From NCBI GenBank assembly GCA_964438735.1, contig CAYTLW010000054.1, positions 1-47,425 on the forward strand: a stretch of 47,425 nucleotides of DNA, read 5' to 3'. How positions within the stretch are numbered: the first letter of the stretch is position 1; the number at the start of each line of letters is the position of its first letter. The position numbers and the translations under genes were made by a program. The notes beneath the pieces were generated by a model. The model saw nothing but the letters and a program-made list of their open reading frames with translations. It was not told the DNA's origin and did not search any database. This document shows positions 32,380-42,771 of the stretch, piece by piece. Source of the stretch: CAYTLW01 sp964438735 (GTDB lineage: Bacteria > Myxococcota_A > UBA9042).

Positions 32380-33552
32380 CTACCGCAAGTGCGTGTAGTT
32401 GAGAACCTTGTAGACCGAGTTCGGATCCCGGCGCAGGAGCACGCGGTACTTCTCGACGCCGCGGCACGACAAGCTGACGACGAAGAGGTTGTCCGCCTGG
32501 CGCACAAAGTAGGCGTAGCAGGCGAGCGGCTTCTTGCCGGCGCGGCGGGCCGACAGCTGGTCGGCGTAGGAGCGCTCGAGGCTATCGGGCAGCTGCATGT
32601 AGGCGCCGCGATGGATGCCAAAGAGGGTCGGCACCAGGGTGGCCACTTCGGCGTGAACCTCGGCAGGGCCGAAGTCGCGCAGGTAGGCGGCCAGTTTGCC
32701 GTTCTTGAACGACTCACAGGCCTTGGCGCTGGTCAACTCGCTCTTGAACTTGATGACCGGATCGCGGGTGCGCACGTTGAAGACCACCTTCTCGGCATCC
32801 AACATGCTGCAGATCGCGCCGGCGTTGCTGGCGGCGAGATATCCGGACAGGGCCATGAAGGCGCGCGCCACGTCCTGGCTGGTCTTGGGATCGCCGGTAT
32901 CCGGCGGCGGACCGGCCGGTGCGGCGGGGGCTGCCGGATTTGCGGGCGGCGGAGGCGGCGCTGCGGAGGTGGGCGGGGGGCTCACCGGTGCCGGTGCCGG
33001 CGCCGGATTCGTCGCAGGGGCGGGCTTGGCGCGCGGCGAGGTGCGCGTGGCCGGCGTCGACTTGCGGCTGGCGTAGGCGCGCTTCTTCTTCACCGGCGCC
33101 TTGGGCGCCTTGGCCGTGCGGATGCACTGCGCGCTCCAGTCGTACTGCACCAGGATGGCGACCTTATCCTCGTAGTAGGGCCGGCCATCCTTGCCCAGCT
33201 TGCGCAGCTTGGTCTTCTTCTCGGTCTCCTTGCGCTCGGACTTGACGGCAACGATGGCATCGCAGCCATAGCGAGAGGCGTGCTTGGTCAACTTGACCGT
33301 GGCGCCCTCGCGGTCGGCCTTTTCGCCCTTGGTCACGGCATGCAGCGTGCCGATGAGCTCGGTCGGCTGGGCCAACCCATCGGCCTTGTCGGCCGTGGTG
33401 ACCTTGGCGCCGAAAGGCAGCGCGCGGTGCTTTGTGGAGCCCGGCGCCCGGACGAATTTGACCCCGCCGCAGCCTGCCAGGGAGGCGGCGAAGACGATCG
33501 CCAGCAGGGCGGAGCCAGTACGTGGATTCAGGATCGGATGGGAACTTCGCAT
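32380..33552 (-). CDS. lipoprotein with Pro/Ala-rich linker
   Basis: 390 residues from ATG 33552. Lipobox AASLAGC, then a 120-residue domain (LPFGAKVTTADKADG, ELIGTLHAVTKGEKAD, YGCDAIVAVKSERKETEKK, VAILVQYDWSAQC) that resembles small alpha/beta lipoprotein domains binding ligands at the outer membrane. A Lys/Pro/Ala linker (residues about 150-225) follows. The C-terminal domain (FMALSGYLAASNAGAICSML, KACESFKNGKLAAYLRDFG, CYAYFVRQADNLFVVSLSC) looks like a lumazine-binding-like/NTF2-type fold with paired Cys. I assign no function. It is the first gene of a run with SppA and the thioredoxin-like protein. Confidence 0.75.
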   Translation of the reverse strand: MRSSHPILNPRTGSALLAIVFAASLAGCGGVKFVRAPGSTKHRALPFGAKVTTADKADGLAQPTELIGTLHAVTKGEKADREGATVKLTKHASRYGCDAIVAVKSERKETEKKTKLRKLGKDGRPYYEDKVAILVQYDWSAQCIRTAKAPKAPVKKKRAYASRKSTPATRTSPRAKPAPATNPAPAPAPVSPPPTSAAPPPPPANPAAPAAPAGPPPDTGDPKTSQDVARAFMALSGYLAASNAGAICSMLDAEKVVFNVRTRDPVIKFKSELTSAKACESFKNGKLAAYLRDFGPAEVHAEVATLVPTLFGIHRGAYMQLPDSLERSYADQLSARRAGKKPLACYAYFVRQADNLFVVSLSCRGVEKYRVLLRRDPNSVYKVLNYTHLR

Positions 33553-33731
33553 GGCGCCCTTGTTACGTTTTTTGGTCGGTTGGCCAGCCGCCTGCCTTAC
33601 GCGCACGGGGGCGGGCGGCGCAGAAGTTTGGAGGTCCATGCCCCACAAGTCAACAAGCTATCCTGGCGCGGCATTCCAGTCGCCCGTTTCGGCGACTTGC
33701 CACGCCAGTCGATCGCTACAACGGGGGCCGA

Positions 33732-33760
33732 TTGCCGATTCTTCGATGCGCTGTTAGCCT
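33732..33760 (+). promoter_or_regulatory. probable promoter of the POT transporter gene
   Basis: TTGCCG (33732-33737), 17-bp spacer, TAGCCT (33755-33760), 47 bp upstream of the GTG start at 33807. Confidence 0.6.
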
Positions 33761-33806
33761 CGCGCCCCGTTTGCCCACCAAGGGGCTGGAAACCAGGGAG
33801 GAAACC

Positions 33807-35921
33807 GTGGTCGAAACCCACAAGCCCACGTTCATCGAGCAGGTGAAGAGCTACCCCAGGCAATTCTGGGTCGCCAACACCATGGAGATCTTCGAGCGGC
33901 TGTCCTGGTACGGCTGGTTCACGGTGATGGCCCTGTACGTCACCGGCTCGGTTGAGACGGGCGGTCTGGGCTTCACCACCGAGACCCGCGGTGCCCTGCA
34001 GGCCATCGTGCCCTTCTTCCTGTACCTGCTGCCAGTGTTCACCGGCGCCATGGCCGATCGCTACGGCTACAAGCGCTCCTTCGTCATCTCGTACATCGTG
34101 ATGATCATCGCGTACTACCTGCTGGGCCAGTTCAGCACGTTACCGACCTTCTTCCTGGCCTTCCTCTTCGTGGCCGTCGGCGCCGGCATCTTCAAGCCGG
34201 TGGTCACCGGCACCGTGGCCAAGGTTACGGACGAGTCCAACTCCGCGCTGGGCTTCGGCATCTTCTACATGATGGTCAACATCGGCGGCTTCCTCGGACC
34301 CATCGTCGCCGGCGTCGTCCGCGGCTGGGGCTGGGAGTACGTCTTCATCGCCTGCTCCGCCTGGGCCGGCGTCAACCTCATCATCGTGCTGACCCTGTAC
34401 AAGGAGCCCGAGGCATCCGACGCCCAGCGCAAGGGCAACATCCGGCAGGTGCTCGACAACATGGTCGAGGTGCTGGGCAACTTCCGCTTCTTCCTGACCG
34501 TCTTCATGGTCCTCTTCCTGCTCATGTTCGCCAACCTGCGGGTCGGCCCCTTCCTATCTTTCACCTGGACGCACGCGGCCATCGCCATCCCGGCCTGGCT
34601 GCTGCTGAACTTCGGCTGGGATCGCGTCCTGCCGGCCGACAGCGGCAAGGCGAAACCGGGCGAGAAGCGCAGCCCCCTGGCGCGGCGTATGTACTGCTCC
34701 AACTGGCGATTTGCGGTCTTCCTGCTGATCATGAGTGGCTTCTGGACCAGCTTCAACCAGATCTTCTACACCATGCCCGAGTACATCCGGGACTTCACCG
34801 AGACGCGACCGATGATCGGCGCCGCCGAGGGCATCTTTGGCGAGAGCGATGCCACCGACCCGGACAAGGGCGTGGCCAGCGCGGTCGCTACGGTCAACCC
34901 CAAGGAGAAGGCCAAGATCAAGGGTCTGGTGGGCCCCCTGGCGCGGGTCCTGGCCCCCGGTGACTCCGCCGCCAAGGAGCTGAAGGCCTGGGCCGGACTG
35001 TTCGACAAGGCGGCCGCACACCAGGGCCCGGAGAAGGCCGAGAGCGAGGTGCTGGCCGAGGTGAGCGCCGCCTACGCGGCAGCGGGGCTGTCCGCGCCCG
35101 ACCCGGCCACCGCCAAGGGTGTACGCGACCTGACCGCGGTGCTGGGCCATGTACCCGAGCCCGCCTGGACCACCGACAAGGCCAAGAGCCTCATCTCGAA
35201 TCTGGCCGGCGTCGGATCGGTGGACTCCCTGGACGAAATGGGCAAGGAGGCCCTGCGCAAGGCACTCATCGGCACCAGCTTCGCACTGCTGGACACCAAG
35301 CTGCGCATCCTGCCCTCGGATCTGGGTCGCAAGGCGGCCGAGATCGGCGACGCCGACAAGCTCACCAGCGCCGTCATCATCTCATCGCGCCAGTTCAACC
35401 CCGAGTTCATCGTCAACATCAACGCGTTTTCGATCATCCTCTTCCAGATGTTCGTCTCCTTCCTGATGGCGCGCTTCCACCAGTTCACGACCATGATTGT
35501 CGGCATGGTGGTGGCCGCTGTGGGTATCGGCTTCGCCTGCGTGGCGGGCACCGAGGGCGTGGTCGGGCTCGGCGCATCGGCGTGGATCGTCGCCGCCGCG
35601 CTGCTCATCTTCTCCTTCGGCGAGATGATGGCCAGCCCCACCAGCCAGGAGTACGTCGGCCGCATCGCTCCCGGCGACAAGAAGGCGCTCTACATGGGCT
35701 ACTACTTCGTCGCCATCGCCCTGGGCAATCTCTTCGGCGGCATCCTCTCCGGTGAGCTCTACGGCCACTTCGCCCGTGACATGCAACGGCCCGACATCAT
35801 GTGGATGATCTTCGGCGGCCTGATGCTCGGCACAGCGGTGGTCTTCATCGCCTACAACAAGCTGGCCATGCCCAAAGGTGGAATGGCGGGCATGACGGTG
35901 GCGGCCGAAGACGCGAGCTGA
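33807..35921 (+). CDS. POT-family (proton-dependent oligopeptide) MFS transporter with large insert
   Basis: 704 residues from GTG 33807, with GGGAGG five bases upstream. The POT pattern MEIFERLSWYGWF in TM1, the motif FTGAMADRYGYKRSF, GIFKPVVTGTVAK and FYMMVNIGGFLGP are present, followed by further membrane helices. Between about residues 325 and 527 lies a 200-residue insert after YTMPEYIRDF, Ala/Lys/Glu-rich and helical, with no hydrophobic segment; the protein then resumes with NPEFIVNINAFSIILFQMF and later GEMMASPTSQEYV. Typical POT proteins have 450-500 residues. The role is likely proton-coupled uptake of di/tripeptides at the cytoplasmic membrane; the insert may regulate or bind substrate. 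Confidence 0.85.
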   Translation: MVETHKPTFIEQVKSYPRQFWVANTMEIFERLSWYGWFTVMALYVTGSVETGGLGFTTETRGALQAIVPFFLYLLPVFTGAMADRYGYKRSFVISYIVMIIAYYLLGQFSTLPTFFLAFLFVAVGAGIFKPVVTGTVAKVTDESNSALGFGIFYMMVNIGGFLGPIVAGVVRGWGWEYVFIACSAWAGVNLIIVLTLYKEPEASDAQRKGNIRQVLDNMVEVLGNFRFFLTVFMVLFLLMFANLRVGPFLSFTWTHAAIAIPAWLLLNFGWDRVLPADSGKAKPGEKRSPLARRMYCSNWRFAVFLLIMSGFWTSFNQIFYTMPEYIRDFTETRPMIGAAEGIFGESDATDPDKGVASAVATVNPKEKAKIKGLVGPLARVLAPGDSAAKELKAWAGLFDKAAAHQGPEKAESEVLAEVSAAYAAAGLSAPDPATAKGVRDLTAVLGHVPEPAWTTDKAKSLISNLAGVGSVDSLDEMGKEALRKALIGTSFALLDTKLRILPSDLGRKAAEIGDADKLTSAVIISSRQFNPEFIVNINAFSIILFQMFVSFLMARFHQFTTMIVGMVVAAVGIGFACVAGTEGVVGLGASAWIVAAALLIFSFGEMMASPTSQEYVGRIAPGDKKALYMGYYFVAIALGNLFGGILSGELYGHFARDMQRPDIMWMIFGGLMLGTAVVFIAYNKLAMPKGGMAGMTVAAEDAS

Positions 35922-35945
35922 CCCGGCTGTTGGACTTCGGCTGGG

Positions 35946-36455
35946 CTAAAGCCAGCGCAGGTCGAAGCGCATGAATGGGTGGCCATCGCGCTCGACCTCT
36001 TCGGTCTCCAACGACGTCACGGCGCTGCCAAAGATCTGGGCGGCGCCCCGCAGGTAGCCCTCGCATAGCGCGGCCGGCTGGACGGTGCTGTAGTCGATGA
36101 CCAGGTGGCCCGGCTCGTAGAGCACGATGTAGGCGCCATCCTCTGGCGGGATGCCGCGCACATTGGCGGTCATCAACAGCTCCCATCGACTGAAGATATC
36201 GTCGGCGGACTCGAAGCCCTGGCCCTCGAAGATGGGCTTGGAATCACGCATCAGGCCCGACCCGACCGCACGCACAGCGAAGGGCCGCAATTTGCCGGCG
36301 ATGGCGTTGACCATCTCCTTGTACTCGGACCAGGGGTACCACACATCGTCCTGCATCTCGGCCACCCGCGCATGGTACTCCGGGAACAGCAATTCGCTGC
36401 TGAGCATGCGACTCAGTATCGACTTGAAGAACGCGCCGTACAGTTCGCCTGACAT
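35946..36455 (-). CDS. small uncharacterised protein, possibly V4R/HNOB- or TIGR02265-like
   Basis: 169 residues from ATG 36455, preceded by GGAG. An upstream in-frame extension to 36548 exists but has no ribosome site. Sequence: MSGELYGAFFKSILSRML helix, a middle part with WYPWSEYKEMVNAIAGKLRP and IPPEDGAYIVLYEPGHLVID, and an end CEGYLRGAAQIFGSAVTSLE then GHPFMRFDLRWL. A late G..xGxxxxxGxxVxxxE...C/HxxxRxW pattern is shared with V4R/heme-NO-like domains and with Myxococcus paralogous family TIGR02265, but the similarity is weak and my assignment is tentative. It stands last in a same-strand group of four short genes. Confidence 0.6.
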   Translation of the reverse strand: MSGELYGAFFKSILSRMLSSELLFPEYHARVAEMQDDVWYPWSEYKEMVNAIAGKLRPFAVRAVGSGLMRDSKPIFEGQGFESADDIFSRWELLMTANVRGIPPEDGAYIVLYEPGHLVIDYSTVQPAALCEGYLRGAAQIFGSAVTSLETEEVERDGHPFMRFDLRWL

Positions 36456-36628
36456 ACCATCTCCAGATTGAACAGATGAGTCTAGACTCCTCGCTGGACG
36501 CTGCAAAGAGTACCGGGGTTTCCCCGGGTCCATCGGGTCGGTCGCCATGCCCCATGCCCCCGTCTACACAGAAGTTCTTCGTCTTGGTGGAATCGAATTA
36601 GAAGTGCGATCCGCGGCAATTGCCTGCG

Positions 36629-37408
36629 CTACCCAAGGAAATACCGCAGCACCTCGGCGCTCAACGCCACGCCATGATTGCGGCGCTCGAGCGAGTTCAT
36701 CGCGGCATCAAACAACGTCTCGCCCAGTTGCTCGCGACGCCGTCGATAGCCATCGGCGGCCTGGTCGGGCTCGTACTCCGGATGTCCCTGCACGGTCACC
36801 ACCTGGCCGGGCAGGACGAAGCCCTGGTGGGGCCGGGTCTCGCCGACGAGCCAGGGCAGGGCGCCGGGGGGCAACTCGCTGACCTCGTCGCGATGGGACA
36901 TGAGCAGATTCACAGAAGTGGCCTCGCCGTCGGCCGTCGGCAGCGACGTCGCCGTCTGCCCGCGCGTGGCGCCGCCGGCAGGCAGGTCGAAGCCCTTGCT
37001 CATGGCCACGCAGCCCACCTCCCAACCCTGCGGCGAGCGCCGGTTCTGGCCGCCAAGGGCCTCGGCGACCAGCTGGTGGCCAAAGCAGATGGCGTAGATG
37101 CGGGCGCCGCGGGCCAACGCCTCGGGCACCCAGCGCGCCAGGCCGTGCACCCAGGGCACGTCGTCAAAAGGCGCCAGCGCGCTGCCGGTGGTCACAAAGA
37201 GCTCGCTCTCATCATCCTCGGCGGGCAAGGCGCCCGAGCGCACATCGATGATCCGCAGGTCGAGATGTAAACCAGCGGCTTCAGACGCGATCTGAAGATG
37301 CCGCGCCAGGCGCTCGTGACAGTCCCCATGGCGACTGCGATCCGGCTCGGGCACGTCGTCGCAACGGAGGATGGTGACCAGGTGAGGTGTCAGACCCTCA
37401 CATATCAT
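36629..37408 (-). CDS. class I glutamine amidotransferase-like protein
   Basis: 259 residues. The catalytic triad region is clear: AICFGHQLVAEALGG contains the nucleophile Cys, and VTVQGHPEYEPDQ has the His-Pro-Glu pair. It resembles stand-alone GMP-synthase-like GATases that hydrolyse glutamine or act as gamma-glutamyl hydrolases (GGxxGxx and SHRDEVSELPPGALP also fit). Without a synthetase partner its acceptor is unknown. ATG 37408 is the only start giving the Rossmann-like first strand (VTILRCDDVP). A 6-bp inverted repeat (GTGAGG/CCTCAC, 37382-37401) lies just inside the coding start, possibly by chance. Confidence 0.8.
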   Translation of the reverse strand: MICEGLTPHLVTILRCDDVPEPDRSRHGDCHERLARHLQIASEAAGLHLDLRIIDVRSGALPAEDDESELFVTTGSALAPFDDVPWVHGLARWVPEALARGARIYAICFGHQLVAEALGGQNRRSPQGWEVGCVAMSKGFDLPAGGATRGQTATSLPTADGEATSVNLLMSHRDEVSELPPGALPWLVGETRPHQGFVLPGQVVTVQGHPEYEPDQAADGYRRRREQLGETLFDAAMNSLERRNHGVALSAEVLRYFLG

Positions 37409-37483
37409 AACGTTGGCCCGTAAGTGGTTGAAACATGGTTGCCGGCCCGCCAGCGACCAGGTCACAGCCGCCAAGAATGCCCG

Positions 37484-37912
37484 TCAGTCCAGCCGAAATC
37501 CATCGCGCGAGCCCGGCGTGTTGGCCCGTGCCCGCCAGCGAGCGACCAGCATCATGGCCGCGATCGGCGACTGCTCCAGTATGCGGAATGCGGGGTCGAA
37601 GCGGAGCAGAAGACGCGTATCTTCCCGCCAACAAACGCGAAACGGGTTGCAGGTTTCGGGCGTCACGCAGACGTCGCAGTCCGCCCCTTCCACAAGTCGC
37701 GGCCCGGATGCCGGCGCAGGCGCATCCAAACGAAACTGCGCTCGCCAATGCGGCGCGTCGACGGCGATGGGAACCTCAAGATGGGTTCCCGTTCCGTTCG
37801 GATCGCGATCCAACAAGCGAAAAGCCTCGTCAGCAGCAGCTGGCATCGCGCCCAGGCAAAGCGCTGCCAACGTCACACCGCACGTCCATTTGGATCGCGC
37901 CCCCCTCACCAC
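37484..37912 (-). CDS. small secreted protein of unknown function
   Basis: 142 residues. GTG 37912 (or the next GTG, 37909) follows GGAGGA closely. A signal peptide (WTCGVTLAALCLGAMPAAADE) is followed by a compact domain with four Cys residues in two pairs (CDVCVTPETCNPFRVCW), which suggests disulfides in the periplasm. The remainder (HLEVPIAVDAPHWRAQFRLD, TRLLLRFDPAFRILEQS) looks like beta strands. No family is recognised. It sits between the DUF1772-like gene and the GATase gene on the same strand with gaps of about 75 bp. Confidence 0.6.
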   Translation of the reverse strand: MVRGARSKWTCGVTLAALCLGAMPAAADEAFRLLDRDPNGTGTHLEVPIAVDAPHWRAQFRLDAPAPASGPRLVEGADCDVCVTPETCNPFRVCWREDTRLLLRFDPAFRILEQSPIAAMMLVARWRARANTPGSRDGFRLD

Positions 37913-37986
37913 TTCCTCCAGCCGGGATCGACCGTAGCCGAGTTGGGGGGCTGGCAGGGTGAATGTGTGTCAGAGGCCGGGCACGG

Positions 37987-38415
37987 TCACGGCCAACACA
38001 GCAGGGCAAACGACCCCACCGCCAGCGCGGTTCGCACGCCATGCAACGTCGACCAGCGTTTCAGGTTGGCCACCGCTTCATCCGGCCGGGTCAGCAGGTT
38101 GCGCGTCTTGAGCGAGTTGTTCAGGGGCACCACCACCAGCACGCTGTAGGGCAACACCGGCGCCATGACCACCAAACCCGCGATCCGCGGCGCAGCCGGT
38201 GCGAGCACACACGCCAAAATGGTCGCCGCCAGGGCAAATACATGCAACGCCGGCTGCAACCGCTCCGACCGGGCCAGGCTCGCGCTGAAGTGCGGCAGCG
38301 CCGTCGAGATGGCGCCGGCCACACGGACCGGCTGACCAACCGCGCTCACATACAGGCACGTACCGGCAAAGATCCCCGCACCGAAGCGGGACAGGGCGAT
38401 GGCGATGTCTTCCAT
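37987..38415 (-). CDS. DUF1772-like integral membrane protein
   Basis: 142 residues from ATG 38415 with AAGGA seven bases upstream; ATG 38460 is an alternative with no ribosome site. Four hydrophobic helices are predicted, the first containing FGAGIFAGTCLYVSAVGQP, then HVFALAATILACVLAPAA, LVVMAPVLPYSVLVVVPLNN and TALAVGSFALLCWP. The pattern F.AG..LYV..V.QP and a PLN..L segment match the DUF1772/anthrone oxygenase-like family. Function in bacteria is not defined. It is divergent from the Xaa-Pro aminopeptidase gene, 140 bp apart. Confidence 0.65.
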   Translation of the reverse strand: MEDIAIALSRFGAGIFAGTCLYVSAVGQPVRVAGAISTALPHFSASLARSERLQPALHVFALAATILACVLAPAAPRIAGLVVMAPVLPYSVLVVVPLNNSLKTRNLLTRPDEAVANLKRWSTLHGVRTALAVGSFALLCWP

Positions 38416-38499
38416 ATCGGGGTCCTTGGCGTCGAGTAGCAGGCGCCCAGGGTAACTCATGTTGGTAGCGGGCGCGGACGCCGGCCGCCCTTTTGTGGC

Positions 38500-38528
38500 T
38501 GGAACTCCCCCGGCACCTCCTCTACACT
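38500..38528 (+). promoter_or_regulatory. possible promoter of the Xaa-Pro aminopeptidase gene
   Basis: TGGAAC (38500-38505), 17-bp spacer, TACACT (38523-38528), 28 bp upstream of ATG 38556. Confidence 0.45.
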
Positions 38529-38555
38529 CCGCCCCCCGCCGGACCGGAGGCCCAC

Positions 38556-39890
38556 ATGACCGACATCTTTGCCAGCCGCCGTGAGCGCTTCATGAACGAG
38601 GTGGGCGATGACGTCGTCGTCGTCATCTCCAGCGCCCGCCTGAAGATCCGCAACTCGGACGTGGACTATGACTTTCGGCAGGACAGCGACTTCTACTACC
38701 TGACCGGATTCGACGAGCCGGATTCTGTGCTCGTGCTGCGGCCGGGTGCTGCCGAGGAGCGCTACGTGCTCTTTGTGCGGCCGCGCGACGCGAAAGCGGA
38801 GACCTGGACGGGGCGTCGGGCCGGGGCCGAGGGTGTCGTTGAGCGTTTTGGCGCCGATGCGGGCTTCGAGATTGGCGACCTGGACAAGGAGCTGGGCCGA
38901 TTGCTCCAGGGCTGTGAGCGACTGGGTTACACGGTCGGCGTGGGCGATCCCATCGAAGGGGCGGTCCTCAAGGCCGCGCGACTGCATCGGACCAAGGCCA
39001 GGGCCACGTTCACCGGGCCGGACATCATCTTCGACGTACGCGCGCGGCTGGCCGAGGCGCGCCTGATCAAGATGCCGGACGAGCTGCCGTCCTTGCGCAA
39101 GGCCGCGGCCATTACCTCAGAGGCACATCACGAGGCCATGCGCCTGGTGCGGCCGGGCTGTGATGAATACCACCTGCACGCAGCCATCGAATACGTCTTC
39201 CGTTCGGCCGGTTCGGCACGCATCGGCTACGGCTCCATCATCGCCTCGGCAGATAACGCGACCATCCTGCACTATACCGAGAATCGCAGGACCATCGGCG
39301 ACAACGAGCTGGTGCTCATCGACGCCGGCGCCGAGGTTGACTACCTGACCGCCGACGTGACCCGCACCTTCCCCTCAGGGGGCCGCTTCACGCCCGAGCA
39401 GCGGGCGGTTTACGAGATCGTGCTCGACGCCGAGCTGCAGTCCATCGCCGCCTGCACAGACGGACGCTCCTACATCGACACCCACAACATCGCCATTCGG
39501 GTCTTGACCGAAGGCATGGTCGACCTGGGGCTGCTCGAGGGCGACGTCGACGAGCTCATCGCCGAAGAGAAGTTCAAGCCCTACTACATGCACCGCACCG
39601 GTCACTGGCTGGGTATGGATGTGCACGATGTGGGTCTGTACAACCTGCAGGGCGAACCGCGACCGCTGAAGGCGGGCATGGTGACCACCATCGAACCCGG
39701 CATCTACATTCCCATCGACGACGAGGACGCGCCCGAGGCGTTGCGCGGCATCGGCGTGCGCATTGAGGATGACGTGCTGGTGACCGAGGGTGAGCCCGAG
39801 GTGTTGACCGCCGACTGCGTCAAGTCCATCGACGACGTCGAGGCCATGGTCGCCGAGTCTCCTCGCTGGGTTCGCCCGGTGGATCTTTGA
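38556..39890 (+). CDS. pepP: Xaa-Pro aminopeptidase, M24B family
   Basis: 444 residues from ATG 38556, with CGGAGG upstream; length equals that of E. coli PepP (441). The N-terminal AMP_N domain has DYDFRQDSDFYYLTGFDEPD. The C-terminal pita-bread domain carries the five metal ligands: LIDAGAEVDYLTADVTRTF (two Asp), HRTGHWLGMDVHD (His), VTTIEPGIYIP (Glu) and RIEDDVLVTEGEPEVLT (Glu). It removes N-terminal residues preceding proline in the cytoplasm using two Mn ions. It ends about 100 bp before the Ser/Thr kinase gene; a separate promoter is likely for the latter. Confidence 0.95.
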   Translation: MTDIFASRRERFMNEVGDDVVVVISSARLKIRNSDVDYDFRQDSDFYYLTGFDEPDSVLVLRPGAAEERYVLFVRPRDAKAETWTGRRAGAEGVVERFGADAGFEIGDLDKELGRLLQGCERLGYTVGVGDPIEGAVLKAARLHRTKARATFTGPDIIFDVRARLAEARLIKMPDELPSLRKAAAITSEAHHEAMRLVRPGCDEYHLHAAIEYVFRSAGSARIGYGSIIASADNATILHYTENRRTIGDNELVLIDAGAEVDYLTADVTRTFPSGGRFTPEQRAVYEIVLDAELQSIAACTDGRSYIDTHNIAIRVLTEGMVDLGLLEGDVDELIAEEKFKPYYMHRTGHWLGMDVHDVGLYNLQGEPRPLKAGMVTTIEPGIYIPIDDEDAPEALRGIGVRIEDDVLVTEGEPEVLTADCVKSIDDVEAMVAESPRWVRPVDL

Positions 39891-39913
39891 GCGGCATCGA
39901 CGACCCCCGAAAA

Positions 39914-39942
39914 ACTTCCCCCAACGCCCCTTGGCTGTAGCC
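39914..39942 (+). promoter_or_regulatory. possible promoter of the first Ser/Thr kinase gene
   Basis: CTTCCC (39914-39919), 17-bp spacer, TAGCCT (39937-39942), 50 bp upstream of the start at 39992. The -35 is weak. Confidence 0.4.
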
Positions 39943-39991
39943 TGTAGAGCGCACCTGGCAGGCCTCGAGCGGGGCCTGGGGAAACGCTCTG

Positions 39992-41857
<1,866 letters not shown>

Positions 41858-41929
41858 TCGCGCTGATTGCCGGCCCCTTCCGCGTCGAGCAGCAGACTCG
41901 AAGACCGCAACTTCACACGCCGCGACAGC

Positions 41930-41958
41930 TTGCAACCGCCTGAGCGGCAGGCTACGTT
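41930..41958 (+). promoter_or_regulatory. probable promoter of the TEP protein/kinase-REC genes
   Basis: TTGCAA (41930-41935), 17-bp spacer, TACGTT (41953-41958), 43 bp upstream of ATG 42001. Confidence 0.55.
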
Positions 41959-42000
41959 CGCGCCGGACGCCGATGGTGACGGCGCAGCGAAGGAGCCGAG

Positions 42001-42726
42001 ATGAACGAGCCCAGCGCCGAGCCGGTCGAAAAGGCCGAGTCGACCGAACCGACCGAGCCGACCGAGCCGACCGAGCCGACCGAGCCCATCGACCCGACCG
42101 AGCCCACCGAACCGACCGAGGCCACCGAGCCGACCGAGCCCGAAGCCAACGCCGAGGAAGCTGCGGCCGCGCCGGACGCGACAGATCCGGCCGCCGAGGC
42201 CGCGCCCGAGGAGCCGGAACAGGCCGCTGCTGGGGAAGAGGAAGACGCGGAAGACAAGGAGGAACAGGAGGCTGTGGATGCGCTGAAGAAGCTCTCGGAG
42301 CGCCTCTTCGCCCGCCTGTGCCGCCGCTTGCCCATGCGCACCTTCGTGGCCGAGCTGCAGCGCATCGATCGGGCGGTCTACTTCCGCTACTTCAAGGGCT
42401 ATCGGCCGGTGAAGATCGACGCCAAACATGTCGAGAAGGCCCTGCGTAAGGAATGTTTCGAGCGCGACAACGGCCTGCTGGCCCAACTGGTCATCTACAA
42501 CTGGGACGAGGCCGAGTGGCGCCTCTATGGCGACCTGCAGAAGCACGTCAAGGCGATCAACGAGGATGTGGAGGCCATCGAGGCCATCACCGACGCCGAA
42601 GCGGAGCCGATCCTGGACGACCTGGAGTCGCGATACGACCGGCGGGACGTGTGCATCGCCACCGTCATCAACGGCGTGCGCGTGGCAGACTCCTTCCTCG
42701 AGTCGCGCTTTGGCGACCTGTTGTAA
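42001..42726 (+). CDS. TEP-repeat acidic protein of unknown function
   Basis: 241 residues from ATG 42001 (AAGGAG six bases upstream). Residues 15-47 are near-perfect Thr-Glu-Pro tripeptide repeats, then an Ala/Glu-rich acidic linker to about 98. The C-terminal 140 residues form a charged helical domain (EAVDALKKLSERLFARLCRR, MRTFVAELQRIDRAVYFRYF, LLAQLVIYNWDEAEWRLYGD) without recognised family. The Thr-rich N-terminus would be an excellent substrate for the flanking Ser/Thr kinases. The gene overlaps no other; it ends 45 bp before the kinase-REC gene and shares its promoter. Confidence 0.75.
   Translation: MNEPSAEPVEKAESTEPTEPTEPTEPTEPIDPTEPTEPTEATEPTEPEANAEEAAAAPDATDPAAEAAPEEPEQAAAGEEEDAEDKEEQEAVDALKKLSERLFARLCRRLPMRTFVAELQRIDRAVYFRYFKGYRPVKIDAKHVEKALRKECFERDNGLLAQLVIYNWDEAEWRLYGDLQKHVKAINEDVEAIEAITDAEAEPILDDLESRYDRRDVCIATVINGVRVADSFLESRFGDLL
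42043..42141 (+). repeat. 9-bp tandem repeat encoding Thr-Glu-Pro
   Basis: About eleven units of ACCGAGCCG, with a few base variants (gcc-acc, atc-gac), coding for (TEP)n. Confidence 0.9.
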
Positions 42727-42771
42727 CCGGCGGAGCGAACGGGCCGTGCGACGGGACGGCAAGATGCAGCC

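Noticed and set aside
37382..37401. GTGAGG/CCTCAC hairpin as a regulatory element
   Set aside because: A 6-bp stem inside the first codons of the amidotransferase gene is within chance expectation and has no supporting feature.
36629..38415. Group of four short genes as a toxin-antitoxin or defence island
   Set aside because: The products (amidotransferase, small secreted protein, DUF1772-like membrane protein, V4R-like protein) show no toxin, nuclease or antitoxin features, and the gaps are too large for typical coupling.
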